A stretch of DNA of 6,553 nt from CAZWSE01 sp964636575 (GTDB taxonomy: Bacteria; Pseudomonadota; Alphaproteobacteria; Rhodobacterales; Rhodobacteraceae): the NCBI GenBank assembly GCA_964636575.1, contig CAZWSE010000140.1, positions 1-6,553 of the forward strand, given 5' to 3'. Positions 1 through 6,543 of the stretch are shown piece after piece. Both the position numbers and the translations under genes were made by a program. A model generated the notes under the pieces. That model was not told the DNA's origin. It did not search any database and saw only the letters and a list, made by a program, of their open reading frames with translations. Within the stretch, counting starts at the first letter, position 1, and each line of letters begins with the position of its first letter.

Positions 1-401
1 GCTCCGCGCTCAATCGCGGCGGCATGAAGCCTGTCGATGTTCAGCTCGTACCGGATTTCTTCGAGCAATCGTAGTTCGGATTCCGCGAGTGTTCCGTCGG
101 CTGCGGCCACGTCGCAGGCCAGCGCGTAGGCGGTTTCAAACAGTCGCTCGGGCAGGCTTTCGCGGATAAGGCCGAAGAGCGCATCCAGCCCGTCTTCTTG
201 CTCAAACAGATCGAACACGGTGCTTGCGATCACGTTCATGCGGTCTTCGTCGTAGTCTGCGAAGACTGGCAGCATGTTCACTGCGGATTGGATTTTGACC
301 AGTTCGGCGGTGCGCACGTCCTCATCAGAGGCGGAAACCGCGATCATCAGCGCCACAAGGCTGTCTTGTGCTGTAAAGGCGTGGGGTGTTTCGGTGTTCA
401 T
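1..401 (-). CDS. TerB-like tellurite-resistance family protein (3' end outside window)
   Basis: Reading the reverse strand from the ATG at 401-399 gives 133 open residues that run off the left edge, starting MNTETPHAFTAQDSLVALMI. The protein is almost all helical and acidic. It has the internal duplication usual in TerB-like proteins: a first half with SASDEDVRTAELVKI (about 23-37) and a second half with ACDVAAADGTLAESELRLLEEI (about 95-116), where the Asp/Glu cluster is the likely metal-binding part. Roseobacter TerB-family proteins are, from memory, about 140 residues, so only a few C-terminal residues should be missing. An AGGA Shine-Dalgarno sequence lies 7 bases before the ATG, which supports this start. 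The family is named for tellurite resistance, but stand-alone copies like this have no established role; a cytoplasmic stress or metal-related function is only a guess. It is divergent from lysK with a 117-bp gap and no other ter genes are visible. Confidence 0.85.
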   Translation of the reverse strand, partial: MNTETPHAFTAQDSLVALMIAVSASDEDVRTAELVKIQSAVNMLPVFADYDEDRMNVIASTVFDLFEQEDGLDALFGLIRESLPERLFETAYALACDVAAADGTLAESELRLLEEIRYELNIDRLHAAAIERG

Positions 402-518
402 CGGGTCATCCTGTCTATCGGTCGCAGTGACATTTATTGACGAGGGCAGGGTTGCACAATAGGGAGTGCCGACCTCCGTGCGCATTGGGCGCAGGGGCGC
501 TATGATGGAGACCACCTC

Positions 519-2096
519 ATGTCCGCATTCCGTGACGCCGCGATGACCTCAAAAGCCTGGCCTTTTGAAGAGGCCCGCGCCTTGCTGAAACGGTATGAAA
601 AGGCCCCGCCCGAGAAGGGTTATGTCTTGTTTGAAACGGGCTATGGCCCGTCTGGTTTGCCTCATATCGGCACTTTTGGTGAGGTCGCGCGGACCACGAT
701 GATCCAACGCGCCTTTGAGGTGATTTCCGACATTCCGACCAAGCTGATTTGTTTCTCAGACGATCTGGATGGGATGCGCAAAGTGCCGTCGAACGTGCCC
801 AACCCGGACAGTTTGACCGAACACCTGCAACGCCCTTTGACCCGAGTGCCTGACCCTTTTGGCACCCACGAGAGCTTTGGCCATCATAACAACGCGATGT
901 TGCGCCGGTTCTTGGATACCTTCGGCTTCGAGTATGAGTTTATTTCTGCGTCCGAGTTCTATGCCGCTGGAAAGTTTGACAAAATTCTGCTGCGCGCGGC
1001 TGAGAAGTATGATGACATTATGAAGGTCATGCTGAAATCGTTGCGTGAGGAACGTCGTCAGACCTATTCGATTTTCCTGCCGATCCACCCTGAAAGCGGG
1101 CGGGTTATGTACGTGCCGATGAAGCATGTGGACGCTAAGGCGGGTACGATTACCTTCGACACCGAGGACGGTGAGGAGATGACCCTGCCTGTGACCGGCG
1201 GCAATGTGAAACTGCAGTGGAAGCCCGACTTTGGCGCGCGCTGGGCGGCGTTGGACGTTGATTTTGAGATGTATGGCAAGGACCATTCCACCAACACCCC
1301 GATCTATGACCGGATCTGCGAAATTCTGGGCGGCAAGAAGCCGAACCATTTCAGCTATGAGCTGTTCTTGGACGATCAGGGTCACAAGATTTCCAAGACC
1401 AGCGGCAATGGTTTGTCGATTGATGAATGGCTGACCTATGCGAGTGCCGAGTCGCTGTCGTATTTCATGTACCAGAAGCCAAAAACCGCCAAACGGATGT
1501 ATTTTGACGTCATCCCGAAAGCGATGGATGAATACCATCAGCAATTGCGTGCATACCCTGCGCAGGATGAGAAGGGGCAGGCGAGCAACCCTGTTTGGCA
1601 TATCCATGCAGGCGATGTGCCCGAAAGCCAGATGGTTGTGCCCTATTCCATGCTGCTGAATTTGGCGGCTGTGGCGAACGCCGACAACAAGGACCAGCTT
1701 TGGGGCTTTATCCAGCGCTATGCGCCTGATGCCTCGCCTGAGACCCACGCTGATCTTGATGATGCTGCGGGCTTTGCCGTGCGCTATTACAATGACTTTG
1801 TGAAGCCTGCGAAGGTTTTCCGTGCCGCGGATGATTTGGAGCGTGAGGCACTGACTGATCTGCGCGATCAACTGTCGGCTTATGATGGACCGCTGGATGA
1901 TGAGGCGTTGCAAGGCATCGTTTATGCCTGCGGTCGGGATCGGTTTGATCCGCTGCGGGCTTGGTTCAAGGCGATTTATGAAGTGCTTTTGGGCGCGTCC
2001 CAAGGCCCGCGCTTTGGCGGGTTCGTAGCACTTTACGGCGTGGATGAAACGGTGGCGCTGATTGATGATGCTTTGGCGGGTAAATTCGTCAGCTAG
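519..2096 (+). CDS. lysK: Lysine--tRNA ligase, class I
   Basis: This cytoplasmic enzyme attaches lysine to tRNA-Lys using ATP. The 525 residues show the class I Rossmann-fold signatures: the HIGH-type motif is HIGT at 49-52 inside GPSGLPHIGTFGE, and the KMSKS-type loop is KISKTSG at 290-296. GKDH at 253-256 and the WKPDFGARWAAL stretch near 234-245 also match class I LysRS. The remainder to residue 525 is the helical anticodon-binding region, and the length is normal for alphaproteobacterial members. Class I LysRS is unrelated to the class II LysS/LysU of enterics and is known from archaea, spirochaetes and alphaproteobacteria. TGGAG at 506-510 sits 8 bases before the ATG at 519 and favours it over Met9 at 543. 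A TTGACG hexamer at 437-442 could be a -35, but no good -10 follows. A small inverted repeat (TGCGC-ATTGG-GCGCA, 479-493) lies in the leader. The stop codon overlaps that of the convergent TetR gene. Confidence 0.97.
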   Translation: MSAFRDAAMTSKAWPFEEARALLKRYEKAPPEKGYVLFETGYGPSGLPHIGTFGEVARTTMIQRAFEVISDIPTKLICFSDDLDGMRKVPSNVPNPDSLTEHLQRPLTRVPDPFGTHESFGHHNNAMLRRFLDTFGFEYEFISASEFYAAGKFDKILLRAAEKYDDIMKVMLKSLREERRQTYSIFLPIHPESGRVMYVPMKHVDAKAGTITFDTEDGEEMTLPVTGGNVKLQWKPDFGARWAALDVDFEMYGKDHSTNTPIYDRICEILGGKKPNHFSYELFLDDQGHKISKTSGNGLSIDEWLTYASAESLSYFMYQKPKTAKRMYFDVIPKAMDEYHQQLRAYPAQDEKGQASNPVWHIHAGDVPESQMVVPYSMLLNLAAVANADNKDQLWGFIQRYAPDASPETHADLDDAAGFAVRYYNDFVKPAKVFRAADDLEREALTDLRDQLSAYDGPLDDEALQGIVYACGRDRFDPLRAWFKAIYEVLLGASQGPRFGGFVALYGVDETVALIDDALAGKFVS

Positions 2097-2719
2097 GCGT
2101 TCAGCTTGTCGGTGACCAAGGTCTGCACCAGCATCTTCAGGTTCATTTCCGAGATGCGGTCGTTTTCCGCGTCGTCTTTGCCGAAGATGTCTTTGAGCAC
2201 GAAGTAAGGCTCTGGTCCTGAGGCGACGCAGATACCGATGATTGCATCGTTCCAGTCGTCTTCGCTCAGGCGGTCTTTGACGCTTTCCAAGGCGAGTTCC
2301 ATCATAGGCTGCCTGCGTCCGCCGCGCGGCGCGACTTTGGTGTCTCGGGTGTCTGAGACGACGCTTTGATGACCTTTGGCCAGAAACAGGCGGTAGGATT
2401 GTTCGTATTCACGGATGAACCGGATCATGAGGCGGTGGGCGGCGATGACGCGATCTGTGAGGTCGGTCATGTCGGCGTAAATCTCTTCAAGCTCTTGCAT
2501 GAAGTCGCCAGCTGTGCCGAGATCGGTTTCAACGATGGCTTCCAGCCGCATCGCGTCGGGGTCATTGAAGTAGCGGTAAGCGGTCGCGGTTGAGACACCA
2601 GCCTGCTTGGCTGCGGCCACGATTGTGACTGGTTTGTCTTGCGCGGTGAGGTCTTGCGCGGCACGCAGAAGTGCTTTGCGGGTTTGGAGTTTTTGATTGA
2701 TACGTCCAGAGTCGAGCAC
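2093..2719 (-). CDS. TetR/AcrR-family transcriptional repressor
   Basis: The 208-residue product has the TetR layout: an N-terminal DNA-binding domain with the helix-turn-helix at about 31-52 (VTIVAAAKQAGVSTATAYRYF, which carries the family's A-T-A-Y-R-Y-F recognition helix), then an all-helical region to the C-terminus that would form the ligand pocket and dimer interface. The start is GTG at 2719-2717; the frame stays open upstream to a stop at 2776-2774 but holds no ATG. AAGG about 8 bases before the GTG is a modest ribosome site. Two palindromes of the size expected for TetR operators begin 18 bases upstream, so autorepression is likely. The ligand cannot be told from sequence because the C-terminal domain is not a kind I recognise. 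The stop codon lies within CTAG at 2093-2096, shared with lysK, so the genes converge with a 4-base overlap. The short DUF4864 gene on the other side of the operators is the best candidate co-target. Confidence 0.9.
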   Translation of the reverse strand: MLDSGRINQKLQTRKALLRAAQDLTAQDKPVTIVAAAKQAGVSTATAYRYFNDPDAMRLEAIVETDLGTAGDFMQELEEIYADMTDLTDRVIAAHRLMIRFIREYEQSYRLFLAKGHQSVVSDTRDTKVAPRGGRRQPMMELALESVKDRLSEDDWNDAIIGICVASGPEPYFVLKDIFGKDDAENDRISEMNLKMLVQTLVTDKLNA

Positions 2720-2737
2720 GGGCTTGCCTTTGTTTTT

Positions 2738-2754
2738 ATGAGATTCTTTCTCAT
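2738..2754. promoter_or_regulatory. Operator 1, perfect inverted repeat ATGAGA-N5-TCTCAT
   Basis: The 17-base site ATGAGATTCTTTCTCAT has two perfect 6-base arms around a 5-base centre. It lies 18 bases upstream of the TetR start codon, where bound repressor would block leftward transcription. Arm size and spacing are typical for TetR-family dimers. A second copy of the core lies 23 bp away. Binding by the adjacent repressor is inferred from position and symmetry. Confidence 0.75.
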
Positions 2755-2782
2755 TGAAAGGTGAGACAATTTCTCATAGCAT
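2754..2782 (+). promoter_or_regulatory. Candidate rightward promoter overlapping operator 2
   Basis: TTGAAA at 2754-2759 and TAGCAT at 2777-2782 are separated by 17 bases, a sigma-70-like arrangement, and operator 2 fills the spacer. If real, it would drive the DUF4864 gene from a leader of roughly 165 bases and would be repressed by the TetR protein. The -10 matches only 4 of 6 consensus bases, so this is tentative. Confidence 0.4.
2762..2776. promoter_or_regulatory. Operator 2, inverted repeat TGAGA-N5-TCTCA
   Basis: TGAGACAATTTCTCA repeats both arms of operator 1 with the same 5-base spacer but a different central sequence. Conserved arms with a free centre are what protein-DNA recognition by a dimer would leave. 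The centre is 23 bp from that of operator 1. On the plus strand it fills the spacer of a candidate promoter; on the minus strand it contains TTGTCT (2769-2764), a possible -35 for the TetR gene. Confidence 0.75.
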
Positions 2783-2953
2783 TTTCGTTAAGGGTTGCGC
2801 TGGGGGGCGACATTTTTCAATCCTTTTCTTTATCACCATCGACTTTTTCAAAAGACTTTTTAGGTCCCTTGGCGCAATTCCCGTTCTTTGGCGGTGGTCG
2901 TGTATGGCTTTTGGCGCCGAGCGCACTACCTTGTGTCAAGAGAGAGAGGTTTT

Positions 2954-3355
2954 ATGCGCCAGATCATTTTGTCCTGTGTTTTCGCCTTGGGGTTGCCCCT
3001 ATCCGCGCTGGCGCAAGCTTCTGATATTAAAGGTATTATTGGAAGTCAGATTGAGGCCTTTAAGGTTGATGATTTCTCAACCGCGTTCACCTTTGCAAGT
3101 CCTACGATCCAACAGTTGTTCGGCAATCCGACCAATTTCGGGGCCATGGTATCGCAGGGTTATCCGATGGTTTGGCGTCCTTCGTCGGTTCAGTACATGG
3201 ACCTGCGCGAAGAGGGCGGGCGGTATTTTCAAAACGTCTTGGTGACTGACGCTGGCGGCGCGTCTCATATGGTGGAATACCAGATGATTGAAACCGCAGA
3301 TGGGTGGAAAATTAACGGCGTTCGTATCATTCCGTTGCCGGAAGCCAATGTCTGA
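2954..3355 (+). CDS. DUF4864 family secreted protein
   Basis: The 133-residue product begins with a Sec signal peptide, MRQIILSCVFALGLPLSALA, likely cleaved after ALA at residue 20, so the mature protein of about 113 residues should be periplasmic. The body matches my memory of the DUF4864 family common in Rhodobacteraceae: IEAFKVDDFSTAFTFASP (33-50), GYPMVWRPSSVQYMDL (69-84) and DGWKINGVRIIPL near the C-terminus (116-128). The pattern resembles small NTF2-like folds, but no function is established. The reading frame extends upstream to an ATG at 2888; the start at 2954 is preferred because it opens directly on the signal peptide and follows a purine-rich AGAGAGAGG (2941-2949), although the 4-base gap to the ATG is short. 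A CTTGTGTCAAG inverted repeat sits at 2930-2940. The gene lies between the TetR operators and the beta-helix gene and may be under TetR control. Confidence 0.82.
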   Translation: MRQIILSCVFALGLPLSALAQASDIKGIIGSQIEAFKVDDFSTAFTFASPTIQQLFGNPTNFGAMVSQGYPMVWRPSSVQYMDLREEGGRYFQNVLVTDAGGASHMVEYQMIETADGWKINGVRIIPLPEANV

Positions 3356-3377
3356 GGTCGCTGCCTTTCCCAGCTTT

Positions 3378-3408
3378 TAAGCCCTAAGCTCTATCCCCCG
3401 TCCTAAGC
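3378..3408. repeat. Three TAAGC repeats upstream of the beta-helix gene
   Basis: TAAGC occurs at 3378-3382, 3385-3389 and 3404-3408, and the last two are part of identical CCTAAGC heptamers 19 bp apart (3383-3389, 3402-3408). They fill most of the 76-bp gap before the beta-helix gene. No convincing -35/-10 pair is visible there, so these may be activator or repressor half-sites, or chance. Confidence 0.35.
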
Positions 3409-3431
3409 ATTTGGACATCGAAAGGGATAGA

Positions 3432-5717
3432 ATGAACAAGGCCATTACAGACGGCGTGCTGCTGACGCCTCCGGTTTTTGCGAACGGTTTGGCGGTTTGG
3501 TCCAGTGGCGATGGGACGCCCGGCTCTGCCACTTACTTTGATGCGCCGAATGCGGCCTTTGTTCCTTCTGATGCCAATTTCGCCGGCTGTTTGGAGCTGT
3601 TGAAAACCCAAGCCACCCAAAAGCTGCGCTATATGGGCGAGACCCCTTTGCTGCCTGGTTGCTATCTGCGGGTTACTGTCCGCGTGAAGGCCATCAGTGG
3701 CAATCTGCCCAATGTCCGCATTGCTGCTTGGGCTGGTGGCGCTGGGGGTGTCGCTGTGACGGGTATTCCGTTGTCTGCCCCGTCCGTCAGTTTGACCGAG
3801 TACGGCAAGGTTTATGAAATCAGTGCTATCGTAGGTGCTGGCACCCGTAACGGTGTTGATCTGGTCTGGGGTGCGGACCCGCTTTATGGCCACTTCGGTC
3901 TGGATCTGACGGGTGCCAATGGCGGGGTCGTCCGTGTTGACGACATTGAGATCGAGGACATCACGAGCGCCTTCCTGCGCGATATGATGGGCTGGGTTGA
4001 TGTGAAGGATTATGGCGCCATCGGCGACGGGGTTCATGACAATACCAGCGCGTTTGAAGCTGCGGATGCTGCCGCTGCAGGCCGTCGCGTAGTGATCCCG
4101 CAGGGGGTCTATCATCTGTCTGGCGATGTGACTTTTGACAATCACACCCTGTTTGAGGGTCAGATCACCCAAGCTGCCGATAAGGTTCTGATTTTGCGCC
4201 AGGATTTTGATCTACCGTCCTACATTGAAGCTTTTGGGGATGAGGCATTGGCGTTCCAGAAAGCCTTTCAGGCCCTTTTGAACAATTCCGATCACGAAAG
4301 TCTGGATCTGGGCGGGCGCAAGGTATCTTTGACGGCCCCAATTGATATGCAGGCTGCTGTTCCCAACAAGACCAGCTATGCTACCCGCCGCGTTATCCGC
4401 AATGGCCAGCTGGAAGCCCAATCCGGTGCGGCTTGGACGACGACGGAGCAGAGCTCTCAGGCCAGTTACGATGCTGCTGATCCGCGCACCCTAAGCGGAG
4501 TTGCGAATGTGGCCAATATTGCGGTTGGCTCGCTTGTGTTGGGTGCGGGCGTGGGGCGTGAAGTTTATGTGATGGCGCGCGATATTGCGGCCCAGACTTT
4601 GACGTTGAGCGCCGCTTTGTATGACGCTGAGGGCATTGCAACCTATACCTTTCGCCGATTCAAATACCTGTTGGATTTCAGCGGGTTCGACCATTTGAGC
4701 AAGTTCGTTCTGTCGGATATCGAGTTTCAGTGCAATGGCATTGCCAGTGGTGTGATGTTGGCCCCTACAGGGATCATTATGCACTTGCGTGACTGCTTTT
4801 TCACCCGCCCCAAGGACCGTGGTTTGACCTCTATCGGGACGGGTTGTCAGGGGATGCTGGTGGATCGGTGCCAGTTTCTGAGCGCCGAGGATGCGCTGCC
4901 TGTCGCGCAGCGGGTTTCGATTGGTTTGAACGTCAATGCAAATGACATCAAGCTGCGCAACAACCGTGCCACGCGACTGCATCATTTTGCGGTCCTTGGC
5001 GGGCGCAATCATTTGATTATCGGCAATCACTTCTTCCAAGGGGATGACGTTGCAGGCGGCATCCGCTCTGCCGGGTTGGTGCTGATGGAGAGCCACAGTT
5101 CGTGCATTATTACGGGTAATTATGTCGACAACTGCAGCATCGAGTGGACCAACGAGCAGGACCCGACGCCTGATTTCAGTTCCGGGTTTTCGTTTTCTGC
5201 CCTGACCCTGTCCGACAATGTGTTTTTGTGCAGCGATGTGGCGTCATGGTTTAGCTATTTGGTCGTGCGCCCCCATGGAACGGGCCATTTTGTCAGTGGT
5301 GTCAGCATCACTGGAAACAAGTTTCGTAGCACAAGTGGTGAGATTGAGCGGGTGGACCGCGTGGATACCAGCTTTGCCGCGCTGGATCTGGACCGGATGA
5401 AGAATGTCACGATGGAGGGCAATTCGTTTCATGGTGTGGGTCAGCCCAGCTTTAATCCAGTCCGTGTCAGCCATGATCAAAACACCGCTGCTGCGACGTG
5501 GGATGTGAGCTTTGATCAGGTCTTACCCTTTGGCGGGCGCACCCGTGCTGTTGATGCTATTGTTCAAACCGGGCCTGCGCGGACCACGTCGAACCTGATC
5601 CGCTATGACACCCCTTATGTTTTGACAGCGCAGGGGGCTGGCCAAACCCATGTTCACTTGAAATGGCCTTTGCCTGTGACGGGTGCGGTTGATGTTATAG
5701 CCCGTATGGATGGGTGA
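3432..5717 (+). CDS. Right-handed beta-helix (pectate-lyase-3 / GH28-related) protein, candidate GTA head-spike homologue
   Basis: The 761-residue product has an N-terminal region (about 1-180) rich in beta structure, with SSGDGTPGSATY and YMGETPLLPGCYLRVTVRVKAISG, resembling a jelly-roll or carbohydrate-binding module. Next comes the pectate-lyase-3 entry signature VDVKDYGAIGDGVHDNTSAF (189-208) and IPQGVYHLS (222-230). Beta-helix coils follow, with repeated G/D-N turns such as ITGNYVDN (559-566), LSDNVF (593-598), ITGNKF (626-631) and MEGNSF (661-666). The end (about 695-761) looks like a separate beta domain. There is no signal peptide or membrane segment, and I see no clear GH28 catalytic set, so enzyme activity is uncertain. 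From memory, close relatives in Rhodobacterales are annotated GH28-related, and the GhsB head spike of the Rhodobacter GTA is of similar character; homology here is inferred. A TTG at 3411 gives a longer frame, but ATG 3432 with AAGGGA at 3422-3427 is the better start. A phage tailspike-like or cell-surface polysaccharide role are alternatives. Confidence 0.85.
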   Translation: MNKAITDGVLLTPPVFANGLAVWSSGDGTPGSATYFDAPNAAFVPSDANFAGCLELLKTQATQKLRYMGETPLLPGCYLRVTVRVKAISGNLPNVRIAAWAGGAGGVAVTGIPLSAPSVSLTEYGKVYEISAIVGAGTRNGVDLVWGADPLYGHFGLDLTGANGGVVRVDDIEIEDITSAFLRDMMGWVDVKDYGAIGDGVHDNTSAFEAADAAAAGRRVVIPQGVYHLSGDVTFDNHTLFEGQITQAADKVLILRQDFDLPSYIEAFGDEALAFQKAFQALLNNSDHESLDLGGRKVSLTAPIDMQAAVPNKTSYATRRVIRNGQLEAQSGAAWTTTEQSSQASYDAADPRTLSGVANVANIAVGSLVLGAGVGREVYVMARDIAAQTLTLSAALYDAEGIATYTFRRFKYLLDFSGFDHLSKFVLSDIEFQCNGIASGVMLAPTGIIMHLRDCFFTRPKDRGLTSIGTGCQGMLVDRCQFLSAEDALPVAQRVSIGLNVNANDIKLRNNRATRLHHFAVLGGRNHLIIGNHFFQGDDVAGGIRSAGLVLMESHSSCIITGNYVDNCSIEWTNEQDPTPDFSSGFSFSALTLSDNVFLCSDVASWFSYLVVRPHGTGHFVSGVSITGNKFRSTSGEIERVDRVDTSFAALDLDRMKNVTMEGNSFHGVGQPSFNPVRVSHDQNTAAATWDVSFDQVLPFGGRTRAVDAIVQTGPARTTSNLIRYDTPYVLTAQGAGQTHVHLKWPLPVTGAVDVIARMDG

Positions 5718-5736
5718 ATGGCGTTGATGAAATAGT

Positions 5737-5750
5737 GCGCCTTGCGGCGC
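5737..5750. terminator. GC-rich hairpin after the beta-helix gene
   Basis: GCGCC-TTGC-GGCGC forms a 5-bp stem with a 4-base loop 20 bases after the beta-helix stop. No U-tract follows directly, so on its own it is a weak terminator or an mRNA 3'-end stabiliser. It is the first of three hairpins in this convergent gap. Confidence 0.45.
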
Positions 5751-5762
5751 GCGCGATGTTTA

Positions 5763-5793
5763 GGGGCGCTGCCCCGTCCCCTTGGCAGGGGAC
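5763..5793. terminator. Two adjacent hairpins, probable bidirectional terminator
   Basis: GGGGC-GCT-GCCCC (5763-5775) is followed without gap by GTCCCCT-TGGC-AGGGGAC (5776-5793), a perfect 7-bp stem with a 4-base loop. TATTTT follows at 5803-5808 on the plus strand. The site lies between two converging genes, where a shared terminator is expected. The imperfect placement of the T-run lowers certainty. Confidence 0.6.
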
Positions 5794-5821
5794 CCCCCGA
5801 GGTATTTTGCCCAAGAAGAAG
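5763..5821. repeat. Rhodobacteraceae-type intergenic repeat element
   Basis: The paired GC hairpins continue into a CCCCCCGAGGTATTTTG block ending in CAAGAAGAAG (5812-5821). I remember very similar modules (G/C hairpin, CCCCC-G-G-TATTT, then CAAGAAGAAG or CAAGATGAAG) after genes across many Rhodobacteraceae genomes. It is therefore probably a dispersed, family-wide element and not specific to this locus. Only one copy is in the window, so repetition cannot be shown here. Confidence 0.55.
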
Positions 5822-5828
5822 TTGGGGG

Positions 5829-6497
5829 TTAGAAGGTGTTCCATATCCCGACTTTGATGCCGAACCGTGTGGTGTTTGCTTTGCGGGCTTCTAGTTCGAT
5901 CAGGATGTGCTGCGTGTCTTTGAATTGCCATGCGAGTGCGGGGGCGATGGCCAGGCCTGGGTCTCCGCCGGTTGCTTTGTCCATTCTGAGGTTAAGCATT
6001 GTTTTCAGACGTTTGTGTGGTGTGAGCCCGAAGGTCGTATCGAATTTGGCGAGTGTTGTGTCGCGACTCGTGTCGGCCTCTAGCGAGGCTGCCACCGTCA
6101 TCCAGCCTGCCCCCCATTTGTGCTCAAACCCTTTCCCGAAATGCAGCCCGCCGCGCAGGATGGGCGACCAGATCCCGTTGCTTTGGCGTGCCCCGATCCC
6201 GAAGTGGTAGGTGAATTTGAGTGGGTTTTCCGGTTTCCCGATGGGCTTTTGTAGAAAGCCGATGATGCGCGTATCGCTGTCGCTGAGGGTCGAGACTTCT
6301 GCCCCATAGGTCAGGTTTGGCCGCAGCCCCCCTTCAAAGTAAAGATCAAACCCTTGTTGGAGCAGGCCGGTTTCTTTTGTGATGGCGATCGTACCTGAGG
6401 AAGCGAGGAACTGTGTGCCTTCCGCGCGCATCCAAGGACCGGCTTGCGCGGAGGTTGTGAGGCAGATCAGGGCTGCGAACAGGCGGATTGGTGACAT
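5829..6497 (-). CDS. Putative outer-membrane beta-barrel protein, family not recognised
   Basis: The 222-residue product starts with a Sec signal peptide, MSPIRLFAALICLTTSAQA, likely cleaved after AQA at residue 19. The mature part is made of alternating polar/apolar strands with aromatic girdle residues (FDLYFEGGL, KFTYHFGIGAR, PILRGGLHFG, ALAWQF), and it ends FGIKVGIWNTF, with the terminal Phe and alternating pattern of the signal read by the BAM assembly machine. About 8-10 strands would fit, so a small barrel or a lipid-modifying or transport barrel is possible, but I do not recognise a named family. The start is supported by GGGAG 8 bases upstream of the ATG (7-8 base spacing). It converges on the beta-helix gene across a hairpin-rich gap. 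A CtrA-like box upstream suggests cell-cycle or envelope-programme control. Confidence 0.8.
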   Translation of the reverse strand: MSPIRLFAALICLTTSAQAGPWMRAEGTQFLASSGTIAITKETGLLQQGFDLYFEGGLRPNLTYGAEVSTLSDSDTRIIGFLQKPIGKPENPLKFTYHFGIGARQSNGIWSPILRGGLHFGKGFEHKWGAGWMTVAASLEADTSRDTTLAKFDTTFGLTPHKRLKTMLNLRMDKATGGDPGLAIAPALAWQFKDTQHILIELEARKANTTRFGIKVGIWNTF

Positions 6498-6514
6498 GAG
6501 AACTCTCCCGCCGG

Positions 6515-6543
6515 AGAATATGGTTAAGTATGGTTAATGGCGG
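6515..6543 (-). promoter_or_regulatory. Candidate CtrA-activated promoter of the outer-membrane protein gene
   Basis: TATTCT (minus strand, 6520-6515) can serve as -10. A 17-base spacer puts the -35 at 6543-6538 (CCGCCA), which is not a consensus -35 but lies in the middle of the CtrA box. Activator boxes replacing a poor -35 are the usual design of CtrA-activated promoters. Confidence 0.45.

Noticed and set aside
198..462. Plus-strand short frames overlapping the TerB-like gene
   Set aside because: The reverse strand encodes a clean TerB-like protein with a good start; the plus frames are His/Cys/Val-rich shadows.
756..2003. Open frame of 415 residues antisense to lysK
   Set aside because: It lies wholly inside the unmistakable class I LysRS gene; it has no recognisable domain and reads as a low-complexity antisense frame.
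2869..2908. Possible sigma-54 promoter (GG...GT pattern) upstream of the DUF4864 gene
   Set aside because: The required GC of the -12 element is missing at the right spacing in both candidate positions.
2754..3245. Plus-strand frames starting at 2754 and 2761 inside the operator region
   Set aside because: They start inside the palindromes, have no ribosome site, and are out of frame with the DUF4864 protein, which has a clear signal peptide and family pattern.
3411..3431. TTG start adding seven residues to the beta-helix protein
   Set aside because: The added residues overlap the AAGGGA ribosome site, which is placed to serve the ATG at 3432.
3384..4172. Open frame of 262 residues antisense to the beta-helix gene start
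   Set aside because: It is covered by a well-supported plus-strand gene with a ribosome site and family signatures; the antisense translation has no domain.
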